A stretch of DNA of 64,000 nt, taken from contig JAVSML010024447.1 of NCBI GenBank assembly GCA_038503035.1, forward strand, positions 806,001-870,000, given 5' to 3'. Position 1 is the stretch's first letter, and each line of letters opens with the position of its first letter. Both the position numbers and the translations under genes were made by a program. Positions 1 to 10,804 of this stretch are shown here, piece by piece. This DNA is from Crocodylus rhombifer (lineage: Eukaryota; Chordata; Crocodylia; Crocodylidae). Under the pieces are notes generated by a model, which did no database searches, was not told where the DNA came from, and saw only the letters and a program-made list of their open reading frames with translations.

Positions 1-300
1 AGGGGTGGATGACAGGGTGACCTGGGTGGGGCCCAATCCTTGTTGTGGCAGCGCAGCCCTGGCCACTTCCCTGCTGTCCACCCCAAGGCTTGTGTGCACC
101 CACCACTGGCAACAAGTCAGGCCAGGTCTCTATGGACCCCGGTGCAGATACTTGTAGCCTCCCTGCTGCATACAGCCTGGGCTCCATGGTTGGCAGCAGG
201 GGCCTGTCCAAAGCCCAGGCCATCTGTGGTGTTCCAAGCAAGATGGCTTTGTATGCTATGCTCTGGCATGTTTGCCAGGGGTTGCCGATTCCTGGTCTAA

Positions 301-727
301 TTCCACACTCTTTGGAACCACCCTTCAGGTAGTTGAAGGCTGCTATTAAATCCCTTCTGTCTTCTCATCTCCAGACTTAGTAAGCCAAATTCTCTCAGCC
401 TGCCTTCAGAAATCATGTGCCTCAGCCTCCTAACCATTTTCATTGCCCTCTGTTGGACTTCCTCCAGTTTGTCCACATCCTTTCTGTAGTAAGGGGCCCA
501 AAACTGAACACAGTACTCCAGATGTGGCCTCACCAATGCCGAAGAGCGGAAGAGTCACTTCCCTTGATCTGCTTCTACTAATGCAGCCCAGTATGCTGTT
601 AACAAGGCCGCACTGGCTCATATTCAGCTTATTGTCCACTGTAACCCCCAGGTCCTTTTCTGCAGAGCTGCTGCTTAACCAGTTCAAGTACCTGAACTCA
701 ATCCCCCTTTGTCTAGGTATGTACATT
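301..727 (-). mobile_element. CR1 LINE fragment, end of ORF2 (reverse transcriptase C-terminal part)
   Basis: Read on the minus strand, two overlapping frames encode the stretch after the polymerase motifs of CR1 ORF2: AEKDLGVTVDNKLNMS, then [20 protein letters not shown], then [11 protein letters not shown]. These phrases are typical of chicken, crocodile and turtle CR1. A frameshift separates the pieces, and the usual 3' tail is missing, so this is a dead fragment. It lies in the DENND6A intron, antisense to the gene. Confidence 0.9.
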
Positions 728-1204
728 TATTCTGCTCTGGACCAAGAATGTAGATGTTACTTAAGGCCAGCATATTTCAGCCTGAAATGCTTTTTTTTGT
801 AAGAAAATATCCAGTAGTGTTCCACTTTCTGAGCATAGTCATTGGTATTAGCCTTGGTACTGTTTTCACCAGACCTTGAGAAGCTTTTGAAAGAGGAGGA
901 AAGATAATTAAAGTAGAAATTCATGGTCCCATAATAAGGTAGTAGAAAATAGATTACCTTTCAAGCTTCTTTAAAATCCTATTGTACATTGAAATTTGTT
1001 TTAAAAAGCTAGTGTACCACTTCAAGGTCAGAACACTGCTCAGCCCAAACTTATGGCCATTTTAATCAAGTGGATCCTGATGTACAGATATCCCTAAAGT
1101 GTTTTTTAACTTTATGTGCAAAGGTGGAGAGAAATCTCTGAGCAATATCTGTACAGCTTATAGTACTGCACTTGACTGCCCCTTTTGAAAGCTAGTGTTC
1201 AGCT
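728..1204. other. DENND6A intron sequence, no recognisable element
   Basis: AT-rich sequence between a CR1 fragment and a short hAT element. I see no exon with a credible frame and splice sites. The DENND6A exon before 2149 must lie upstream of the window, because the 2149 exon opens in codon phase 1 and no phase-matched partner is visible here. Confidence 0.5.
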
Positions 1205-1466
1205 CAGTGATTCACAGGTAGGCTGCCACAAGATCCTTTGAAGGGTGTATCTGGGGCATCATGAGAGGTAAGCCAGGTGTGAGGAGGTAAGCGGATAAGG
1301 GCAAGCTCAAGCAATTCCTCCACTGCTTGCCACTCTGCAAAGAGATGAGCACTATAATAAATAAGATGCTCAATTCACAGAAGTTGTGAAGGGGGTGCCT
1401 CAAGTCTAGTGAGGGGTGCTTTGCATCAGAGTGGTCCCCCAAATCTAAAAAGGTTGAGAACTGCTG
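1205..1466. mobile_element. non-autonomous hAT (Charlie/MER5-like), 262 bp
   Basis: The element opens with CAGTGATTC and closes with GGTTGAGAACTGCTG, close to the CAGTGGTTCTCAACC inverted ends of Charlie-type hAT elements. It is flanked by 8-bp repeats GTTCAGCT (1197-1204) and GTCCAGCT (1467-1474), matching at 7 of 8 positions, as expected for a hAT target-site duplication. It has no transposase frame. Confidence 0.75.
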
Positions 1467-2148
1467 GTCCAGCTAAGCATGACAGCAAAGTTGTCTTATT
1501 TTTGGCTCTACAGAACAGCATCAGGCTCCTTTGAACTGTTCATGAAATGTCAACAGGGTGCAGAAATTCTTGGCTAGAGGAAGAAGCAAAAGGTCCTACC
1601 TCAGAAACAAAAAAAAGTCAGTACTTGCTAAAGGGAGCGTGCCCTGGGTTTGGAAACTAGGAGGCTGAGTTCAGGTCTTCTCTTCTGACTGCTCTTGATG
1701 TTTCTGGGTACTTCACAGTTTTGTGGTTGACCAAATGTTTACTTTCACTGAAGGCTCCTGCCCCAGGTAACCCAGAAGGGGAACTGGATAACATTTTAGG
1801 AAATGAATGCAGAAGACAATTCTTCATTACTATGCATGGATTATTTTTTTCTTTTGTGACCATGCTACAGGCATCTTGAAAGAAAAATGGACACTTTTTT
1901 TTCACATTTTCTCCAGTTGAGAGTATTTTTATTTGTAATGCACATCATTTAAATGAAAAGCCTGTAAGACTATAAGCAGTCTATTAAAATTTTTATGAAT
2001 ATATTTTAGTTCAAATGACTACCTACATTTGATACCTTTTATTGTACAGGTAATAAAAAGGTTTTGTAAATATTTGTTGTATTAATTGTGGTTGCATGCC
2101 TTAGAAGAACAGAACTGACAGTTGTGATGGTATTAAATATACTTGCAG

Positions 2149-5100
2149 GAGAAGTTCCAAAGCAGGTGAAAGTGAAAAAGCTGAAGAACCTGAAGACTTT
2201 GGATTCTAAACCTGGTAATACACCATTGTTTGCACTTAACCTAAATCTTACTGTTGATTCCTTTAAAAATATTCATGGTTTGCTTTTTGTTGTTTTTGTC
2301 TTCTAGGTGTTTATACGTCTTATAAACCATACTTAAACAAAGATGAAGAAATTATAAAACAGTTACAGAAGGTAACCTTTTAAACCTGTTGACTGAAACT
2401 AGTTTGAATGCTGCTTGTCCGTCCGTCCGTCCTTCCTTCCTCTAAGAATCTAGAGAACTGAGATAATTAATCAATTTTTTTCAATACTATGTTTCCAAAC
2501 CTGTAAACTTAACAGGTGTGAAGTTTTCAAGATGGCACTTTGAAGCTTTAACTCAGGGGTTGGCAGCCCCCTGCGCACAAGCCAAGTATGGCACGTGAGG
2601 CCATTTTCCTCGGTATGCCACTGCTGCCTCCTGGTCCAAGCCCCAACGGGCACAGTGCTGGCACCTGCTGCCTTCCCAGACCCTGGGGCCAGGGGATAGC
2701 TGGGACAGGGAGATGGCAGCTGTTTGCAGCCCTGCTGCAATCCTCCCAGCCGGCTGTTGGGAGCAACCTGGGCTCTGTGGCTGTCGGCAGCTACCCAGAA
2801 CCTGGGGTGTCTGTAGCCGGGAGGCTGCAAATAGATGCTGTCTCCCCAGCCCCAGGCTCCAGGGAGGCAACAGGTGCCGGCGATGTTCCCTGCTGTGCTG
2901 CCATCCCCGCTGCTTCTGCAGAGCAGCATATGGAACCTAGAGCAGCAGCGTGCAGCTACCTGCTGCTCCAAGCTCCCCGCTGCCCTAGCCACGCTTTCCT
3001 GGCAGGCAGGGGCAGCAGTGAGACGCACAACCCTGTGTGCTGCCCATGCTGTTCCCCTGCACACAGGGGAAGTGTGACTTGGGCAGCGCAGAGCTTGCAG
3101 AAGCAGGCAGCTTTTCTGTGCGTTGCCACTCTGGGTCTCGCATGCTGCGCTCTGGAGGGCCCAGGGAAGGGCAGCAGGGCCAGGAGCACAGCATGTGCGA
3201 CCCAGAGCGGCAGCGCGCAGAGGGGCCACACAGGGAAGCTGCCTGCTGCTGTAAGCTCTGCACATGTTGCCTGGGTCATACTTCCTCTGTGTGCATAGGA
3301 GTAGCGTGGGTAGCACGCAGGGCTGTGCCTCTCACTGCTGCCCCTGCCTGCAGGGGAAGTGTGGTCAGGGCAGCAGGGAGCTCGGAGCAGCAGGCAGCTT
3401 TTCTGTACCCTCTGCTGTTCCCAGCTATGCCAGGTTCCACATGCTACTCTGCAGAGGCAGCAGGAGAGGGCAGCACAGCAGGGAGCACAAGCCTGTAGTG
3501 CGCACCCACCCTGCTCCTGCCTCACCCTCACAGATCTGGGGGGCACAGATCCCCCCTGCCCCACCAGAAGTGTGTGCTGCAACTGGGACCTGGCCCCGCC
3601 CAAACTTGCATCAGACAACAGTAGTGGGGGAGCTGGCTTCTGCTGCACCAGGCAGTATCTTCTGTTGGGGGCAGACAGGGAGCTGCGGACCTGGGTCCCT
3701 GGCCCTATAGCCCTGGCAGGTGGGGGGCAGGGACTTTGGGTGGGGGGCAAGGGGCATGAGCAGGGCTGGGGGGCTGTTGTGGGGGGATCCCCACAAAACA
3801 GATACACAAGATCAAAGGTAGGATCAGAAGTTTTATTTATTGTCACCAGGTTTACAATTTTTTTTTAGAAAATCTGGTATTTACCGTTAAAAAAAAAAAA
3901 AAAGGCAACATATATGATTATTAACTATACAAATATGCAGTGCACCCTGCCCTTGTTTTGTTTTTCTGCCATGCCAGCACTCAGACACCTTCCAAGGTAG
4001 ACATTGTGGGGTTTTTTGGCACTCCGGCCAAAAAATGCTGCCTACCCCTGCTTGAGAATAAACTTTCTCCTAGAATTTCTGTTTCTGATTCTAGATGAAC
4101 TTAAGGTGTAAGCTCTGATACAACTTAAATAGCAAAAAATCATTAGAAGCTGTATTAAGACTATTACACTTAATGTTCCATTTGAATTTTTTTTTGACAG
4201 TGCCTTAAATTTATTTGTTGTTTACTTTTTGGGGGGGTTTTAAATTTTTTTTGATGGACACATGCATTGATGAAGCGTCATGCAGTTTCCCCTCTCCTTA
4301 ATTATTCAGTAACTAAAAAGAAGTCTTGTTTCTACAGTGGGTATAATAGGTTACTACTGTGTCTACTTCTCATAGGGTGTACAACAGAAACGTCCTGCAG
4401 AAGCCCAGAGTGTAATTCTTCGACGTTATTTCTTGGAGCTGACACAAAGCTTCATTATTCCATTAGTAAGCTGGCATTTATCATATCTGTTACTTAACAT
4501 ACATGATGTATTTCTCTACAGTGTCCAGTTCTTACAAAAAGCTAGCATTCTGCACTAACTTTTTTATTAATTTTTCTAAATGTAGTATTTCTTTTATAGA
4601 AATCTTTCTTTTATAGTGCTAGAACAGGGGTTGGCAACAAGTCTTAATTCACATGTGCCAAAGTATGGCACATGAAGTTTAGCATACCACAGCTGGCCTG
4701 GGCTCTGGGCAGCTGCCACTGGCTATGGAGTCCAGATTGCTTGGAGCAGGGAAACTGCAAGCCCTGCTGTGAGCAGCCCAGGCTCCATGGCAGGCAACAG
4801 CTGCCCAAAGTCCAGGCCAGACGTGGTAGACAGACACTAAACTGGTCCCATAACTCCACACACTGAGTACCTACCATTCCTCATTCTCAACCCCCTTAGT
4901 TCTTGGAGTGAATTCTTTGCTACCTTTGCTGTTAGCTGGTTGGTTGTTTTCCTTCTACCCAGAACAGGCTACTTTGTAAAGTATAGTGAAGGCACACTCT
5001 GTGATTTTTATATAAATGCAAGCTGTGAAACTAGTTTGTTACAATAGCTTGAAAAGACTGTTTTAGGTACCCTTTGGGGGTTTTTTTGTACAGCTGCACG

Positions 5101-8100
5101 AACATTTATTTGAACAAATGAACTATTAATGTAAACTGATTTTTTTTTTTATACTGGCTGTAGCATCACGTTTTTATTAAACTATTTTTCTTTCTCCTCA
5201 GGAACGTTACGTGGCTAGCCTTATGCCCCTGCAAAAGAGCATATCACCATGGAAGGTAAGGAAATTGTATTTAGAGGACCTGAAAATACTCTGAAGAAAG
5301 CTAAGGTTGTAAGTGGCTAAGAACTGTTTCTCTTGTAGAGTCCACCACAGTTGAGACAATTCAGTCAAGAGGACTTCATGAAAACACTGGAGAAAGCAGG
5401 ACCCCAACTCACCTCAAGACTGAAGGGAGACTGGATAGGATTTTACAGGTTGTTTATTTATTTATTTTTAATAAACCTGAACTCAAACTAAACATATTTG
5501 GAGAGAAATCAGTAATGTTACGTTCTCCTGGGTGGACTTTTTTTTGGCTGTACTGCAGTATTAAAATTTCTGATAGATAAATAGAGAAGCTTTAGGGAAA
5601 GACTTCTAAATAGCTGAATGCAGAATTTCAAAATGCCACTCTAAGTCCTTGTTCTCCTTGAGATCCCACTGCAGTGCTCATCTCTGCTATGATGCCTCTT
5701 GAATCCTGGTGACTGGTTATGGATAGGCAAGAGAAGGGCTTTGTATTTTCCTTAGACCCGTATGCTTGGGCTTGTCTGGTTTTCGAATTATCTCCCTCCC
5801 TGACCTCTTCCTCCACCCCAATAATTAAAAAAAAAAAAAAAATACCTGCACCGTATTTATTTGGTGTATGCTTTATCTCTTTGGCCATTTTTTTTCTTTT
5901 AGATGACAAATCCACTAAAATTTGGGATGATCTCTTACCAAAGCACACAGCATACAGGCACAGTGGTTCTGATATATGGTGATGCCATAGTACAAATATT
6001 TACTAATCTTATATAAAGCAGGATTGAATGTACAGTGTCTGTATACATTCCAATATGTTAAATAAGAACCCCAAGGTCAGTCTGCTTTGCTAACTTTCTA
6101 AACTGAGTAGTTAGCTTCTGAAGAACTAAATGTTATAATAATCACCATGAAACATTTTAATTATTGATCAGTCTTCCTTTCATTAGAATAGAAACTCCAT
6201 TATCCAAAACATTAATGGCAAGGACCACCGAATTCTTTCTGATATAAGCAGCCTTTCAAATGCACAGTCAGAACCTTTTGGGTTTAGGATTGCTTGTGCC
6301 TGAAGTTTTTGAAAGTTCATAAGGATTTACGGTGTGTAAGCTTAAAAGATGGACACGTACGCGCACACGTATGTACGTATGTCCAGGGAACACAAACCTG
6401 CAACAGTAATGAGCATTCCATTACAGACATTTCTTCTTTCCCAGCAGAAAGTACTGAAAGAAATTAGAAAAAATAATCTTCATATCCTCCTCCACTCCAC
6501 CACAGAACTACTTTTACTGAAGCTATATGCAACAGTTGACAGAGTGAAAAAAATGAAAGAAATGGACTGGAAATGTCCTTTTCACTTTTCTTTTTTCTTT
6601 TTCTTTTTTTTCTTTTTTTGTAGGCATTTTTTGAAATCTCCAAATTTTGATGGCTGGTTTAGGACCCGGCAGAAAGAAATGATGCAGAAGTTGGAGGCCC
6701 TTCAGTTAGAAGCTCTCTGTAATGAGGTTGGAAACCATATCTTTGTTTTTGTTTTGTGTTTCAAAAATGGGCTCCTGCCCTTTTTCTGTCAAACGCAATT
6801 ACCACAAATTCTGAAAATACTCTGTTAGATTCAGTTTTGTACAGTAGTTTATTAACTTCAAGAAGAGCTCATATTGGAACAACCATACAGAGAGCAATTG
6901 TATTACGCTTGTATTGCGAAGTACTGGCTCACAAATTTGAGCAAAATTTCTCATTGTGTAGAAGACTGCCTTCTGTAACCTTCTGGGATGACTTTCACCA
7001 TTTGTGCAGTCAATTTCCATTCATTCTTTTTCTTTTTTTAATGTAATGTGTGTGTATTTTGAAGGCCATTTTGCACCTAACCCCATATTTTTTTGTTTTT
7101 AATATAATCTACTTAATTCAGTAGAACTCAGTTTTCTCCTCCCATTTGTTTAATTTAGGAAAAAAACCCTTCAAGAACCAAATTGACTTTAAAATATCTC
7201 TAGTTCGTCTTGCTGAGCATGCATATAAATTTATTAATGACAGGAGAAAATAACAATTTATTATGGTGAAGATGCTGAATGAGGGTAAGAAAACTACATC
7301 CTAAAATGAATGATTGTAGCCAAAAGCTCCAAAAAAGTTTTTGGATCCTTTTCTTGATTAAGAAACACAATGGAAATGATTTTGGAACATGCCAAGGCTG
7401 TTTGGTCAAAAGAACTGGCTGAAATGGATAGCAACATCATAAAAGTGAATGGAATCATAACATGTTCTGTGAGAACAGAAACAGAGAAATTATCATGGTT
7501 GACGACATCCATTGATCTAAAAGAACTATGAAAGAACTAGCACCCCAATCCATACAAGCATAACACAGGTTTCAGAACAACAGCTAGGTCCATGGTCTCA
7601 TCGATAATGGCACTGCTATCTTTTAACATAATTTTACTTTCGAGAAAATGACTTGCACCACAAAATCAGCATTGACTTCTTTCTCATTCTAAGGAGTGAA
7701 GAAAATGGACTAGAAGGGATTATAATGGGCATAATCAAAGGTTAAAATGTGTGTGTGCATATGTGAAATAATACAGTGAATATTTTTTATTCCAATAGGA
7801 CTTGCTTTTCTGGAGTCAGAAACACACAGAAGTAGAAACAGTAGATCTTGTCTTAAAGCTAAAGAATAAACTGGTATGTAACCATTTTAAATATATTCAA
7901 AGTAATTTATCTTCATGTTGTATAACATTTTATAGCCACATCAAACTGAAATGTTCTTCAAAACATACAAGTAGCTCACTCAGTTTCCAGAGACAGTCCA
8001 GGTTGCTAACTCGAATGTAATCCAATTCAACACTAACTGTGAATTAACCAATTGTTGAACAGGCAAAGTTGACATTCTAATCCAGTGCATTTCTGACATC

Positions 8101-8814
8101 CCAAAACCCAAGAACATGGGCTTTTTATGAAAATTAACAAAGATTAGTAATTCTGTCATGTTTTCATTTAAGCTGGTGACAGTTTTGTAATGGACTACAG
8201 TAGCAGGAAGAGCGATTTGTAAAAGTACCTGGAAACTATTTCACTTTTTGATTCCTGTGTGTTAAATGTATGCTGATTTAGGGAGAAGCTTGCACTTCTG
8301 CTGTCCAAAGTTCAACACTGGATGGAAGAAGGATTTCAGCTTCTATATCCATTGTTCTGTCTTCTCTGTGAACATTAAATTAACTTGCAAACTTCTAGGC
8401 TAAGTGCAGTCATTCAGAAAGCTCAAGGCAGAATCTACTTAAGTGATGTGGTTTTCTGTAAGTGGTATGGTTCACGTCAGTAATGAACAGAACATACGTT
8501 CATCCTTGGAGGAGGAGGGGATCTTAGACTGGGATCTACCATTTTTAAACCAATCGGTTTGCACTGAACTTTTGTTCTTTTATGGGTATAGACCGGTTTC
8601 TGGTCACTTATGCTGGTAAAAGTATAATGTCTATACTGGGCTTAATTGAAAACACTTTCTTTTTTTTTTTTATCTCCTGCAGTTACAGGCTAGCAGGGAA
8701 CATCTACCTGTGAAACTTGACACTATAGAGAAACTACAGATGCACGTTGACTCAATTATACTAGCACTCCCAGATGATTTACAGGACATCTTGCTTAAAA
8801 CTGGCACAACATGA
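2149..8814 (+). CDS. DENND6A: DENND6A, last eight coding exons (5' part outside the window)
   Basis: This is the C-terminal 231 or so residues of DENN domain-containing protein 6A, a guanine-nucleotide exchange factor for Rab GTPases (Rab14, endocytic recycling). Coding exons are 2149-2214, 2307-2371, 4376-4465, 5202-5255, 5339-5448, 6624-6726, 7799-7873 and 8683-8814. All have AG/GT borders and their phases agree (1, 0, 0, 0, 2, 0, 0, then stop TGA at 8812-8814). The translation begins with [19 protein letters not shown] and includes [36 protein letters not shown] and [16 protein letters not shown], which I recognise as the family C-terminus (distal DENN region). The human protein is about 608 aa, so roughly the first 60% lies upstream. 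No frameshift or premature stop is seen. The intron between 2371 and 4376 carries a large hairpin transposon. The gene reads towards ARF4, as in human. Confidence 0.95.
2417..2440. repeat. short (GTCC)n/(TTCC)n microsatellite
   Basis: Four GTCC units are followed by TTCC units, 45 bases downstream of a DENND6A splice donor. Confidence 0.8.
2554..4050. mobile_element. hAT-like element with a long internal hairpin, 1.5 kb
   Basis: The ends are inverted repeats: CAGGGGTTGGCAGC at 2554 and, on the other strand, CAGGGGTAGGCAGC at 4050 (13 of 14 match). The GC-rich interior contains a very large imperfect palindrome (2884-3487). The 3' third is AT-rich with a poly-A tract near 3889-3903. Flanking octamers CTTTAACT and CTTGAGAA agree at only 4 of 8 positions, so the target-site duplication is not convincing. 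Several long open frames on both strands here (up to about 296 codons) are by-products of GC-rich palindromic sequence and resemble no protein I know. The element lies between DENND6A exons 2307-2371 and 4376-4465. Confidence 0.7.
2884..3487. repeat. imperfect inverted repeat of about 600 bp
   Basis: Left arm about 2884-3155, right arm about 3175-3487, with a short centre. Matching landmarks: TGTTCCCTGCTGTGCTGCC at 2884 pairs with GGCAGCACAGCAGGGAGCA ending at 3487; GGCAGGGGCAGCAGTGAGA near 3005 pairs with TCTCACTGCTGCCCCTGCC near 3331; CTGGGTCTCGCATGC at 3131 pairs with GCATGTGCGACCCAG near 3191-3205. By eye the arms are perhaps 80-85% complementary with small indels. Confidence 0.8.
4625..4880. 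mobile_element. partial hAT-like element
   Basis: It opens CAGGGGTTGGCAACAAG followed by TATGGCACATGAAG, the same start as the 2554 element (CAGGGGTTGGCAG and later TATGGCACGTGAGG). A matching 3' inverted end was not found, so the right boundary is approximate. It lies in a DENND6A intron. Confidence 0.55.
5449..6623 (+). other. DENND6A intron, no recognised element
   Basis: AT-rich intron with homopolymer runs and a short purine-pyrimidine stretch rich in ACGTAC/GTAC near 6355-6382. The CT-rich tract at 6587-6620 directly precedes the acceptor of the next exon and is its polypyrimidine tract. Introns 6727-7798 and 7874-8682 are also unremarkable. Confidence 0.6.
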
Positions 8815-10650
8815 CCTACTTGCATGTTTCTGTAGCAGATCCACAACATATTTCAAAGTTTCATGGATGTTGGCAGCTAACAGTTGAAATGCAGCTCCAA
8901 ATAGTCTATTAACATTAGCAATAACTGTACTAATATCAGAAAACCATTTTTAGCTTATTTTTTAAATAGAAACCTGCATGGGTTAAATACTTAAATACTG
9001 ATGGAACAGAAGGCATTTCTGTGTTAAATCATGTTAAAAAATCAAGTGCACTTATGAAATTATGAATTATGCAGGACCACAATGCAGTGCTGGCATTGCA
9101 GAATATTTTTATTGGTGTTGCTGTGTTCAGTCATTTGAACTCAGGGGAAAAGCAACAGTTGCTTTGGCTCTGTCAGGAGATTGTCCCATTAAGGTAATAT
9201 CCCATTGTTCACAGTGCCTTCTTTCTTTAGAAGTCTTGTATCTGATACTAGAAACCCAACTGTTGTGTTTTTGGGATGTGGTTAGACACAGTACTTGAGA
9301 TGCATTGTTGATGGATCATTGCATACAAATCTGTTATGGCTTTACAACCATTATTAATAGAAATGACTGAAAACATTGTAGTAGGGCATTTAATCCTATT
9401 TTTACTCCTTTTTATTATTATTTAAGATTTGTATTACTTTTCAACTGTGTCCAGGGAAGAAGTCATCTGATGTTAAATAATTTCTGAGGAGAAGCTGGTA
9501 TCTTTTCCATGGAATGTCAGATAATATGGGTGCTTGTATTCACATGCCTTACTTAAATTCAAATTTAAGTGTGTTTTTAGCATTATTATTGAACAATTTA
9601 ATGGCTTTAAAGCTGAGCTGCAAAAATTCAACATTAGATATGGTTTATTCATGATAACCTAATTAACTAGTGTTCCCTACAGAAAATATGCCTAGTAGTG
9701 CTGCTTATTAAATAATTCAAGTGTAAGATTAGTGTTGCTCCTCTCGTATCCAATAACACTACTGAAATCTGTTACAAAATCTACTTTTGTTGGGGAGTAT
9801 GTTGGTAAATTCCTGGTATTCTTCTTTATTAGTCAGTTAAGTGTTTTTTTGAGAAGTAGGAAATACTGTTTTCGGCTTGAAGGCAGCCTCTGGATCTGTA
9901 TGACCTTTTTTGGATGCAGTTTGAGTACAGTGAACCTAGTTAAAATGTATGTGCATATAGTAGACAAGCATAAAAGCCATTTTTATTACATATTGAGCAA
10001 CAAGAAACTCTTGCTGTGAGATCTCCTTAAACAAGAAGCCTTGGTGGTAAAAGAGCTCAGTTATTAGAAGTGCAAAGTTGTACTTTGCCGAACCATTTGC
10101 AGCAGGATTAGTGGTGCTATAGTGAGCAAAACTGTACAGCACACATTTTTATGTGACAAGCAAATAGCAACTATCAAAGTTCTACTTTAAGTGTTCTGGG
10201 TAGAGTAAGAATAATTTTGTAACATTGCTATCCTACAAAATGCCTTTGTATAATAAATATTTCATACCCTCTATAAACATCTTATTTAGGTATAAAGACA
10301 TGTTTGTATTTTTAAGAAAATATGTATTTTAATATTTTTTCAGTTCATATAAAATTCATGGCCAGAAGTTTTGGTGGAATAAATTCTGTCTAATCAGTCA
10401 TTTAAATTGTACCACTATGACAGTAATCTCTGACTTGCATTTCATTTTGCACAGCTAACTAATAACATTTTCTAACCCCGAGACTAAAATGTAGCCATTA
10501 ATACATGAAATTACCTTCTGAATATTTAACTGAAGCACTGCATGGTATCTTGAAACCATGTAAATTTGCACCAACTATGTTAACCTATTGTTACTTAACT
10601 GCAAATACATATTTTTGTAAAGGAAATAAATTTCACTTTTGTAATGCTTT
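8815..10650 (+). other. DENND6A: DENND6A 3' untranslated region (approximate)
   Basis: AT-rich sequence free of obvious transposons follows the stop codon. Candidate poly(A) signals AATAAA are at 10252-10257 and 10625-10630; the second is followed by T/GT-rich sequence. Which one is used cannot be decided from sequence alone. Confidence 0.55.
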
Positions 10651-10657
10651 GTTTCCA

Positions 10658-10804
10658 TTACTTATTCCACAAATCATCACAGAGTTTCTTATCCTTATTT
10701 TCATCTTGGCCAGCTTCCTCCTCATCTGTCTTACTACAGCAGAGGCGGTAGTAGGCTGCAGCACCTGCCATCAGACCTCGGGTGGAGGAATACTCAAAGA
10801 AAGG
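10658..10804 (-). other. unassigned protein-like frame, possible terminal exon or retrocopy fragment
   Basis: The minus strand has a 48-codon frame ending in TAA (10658-10660). It is preceded by an acceptor-like AG at 10805-10806 behind a short pyrimidine tract. The peptide includes FFEYSSTRGLMAGAAAYYR, then SKTDEEEAGQDENKD, then LCDDLWNK. It reads like a real membrane-proximal segment with an acidic/lysine tail rather than a random frame. I do not recognise the protein. It could be the last exon of an unannotated antisense gene, a processed-copy remnant, or chance. Confidence 0.25.

Noticed and set aside
1..2148. Search for a further upstream DENND6A exon
   Set aside because: No segment with acceptor, donor and a phase-1 end matching the 2149 exon was found; the preceding exon most likely lies outside the window.
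2471..3846. Long overlapping open frames on both strands (up to about 296 codons)
   Set aside because: They lie in the GC-rich palindrome of a transposon. Cys/Ala/Gly/Gln-rich translations appear in many frames at once, which points to composition rather than coding.
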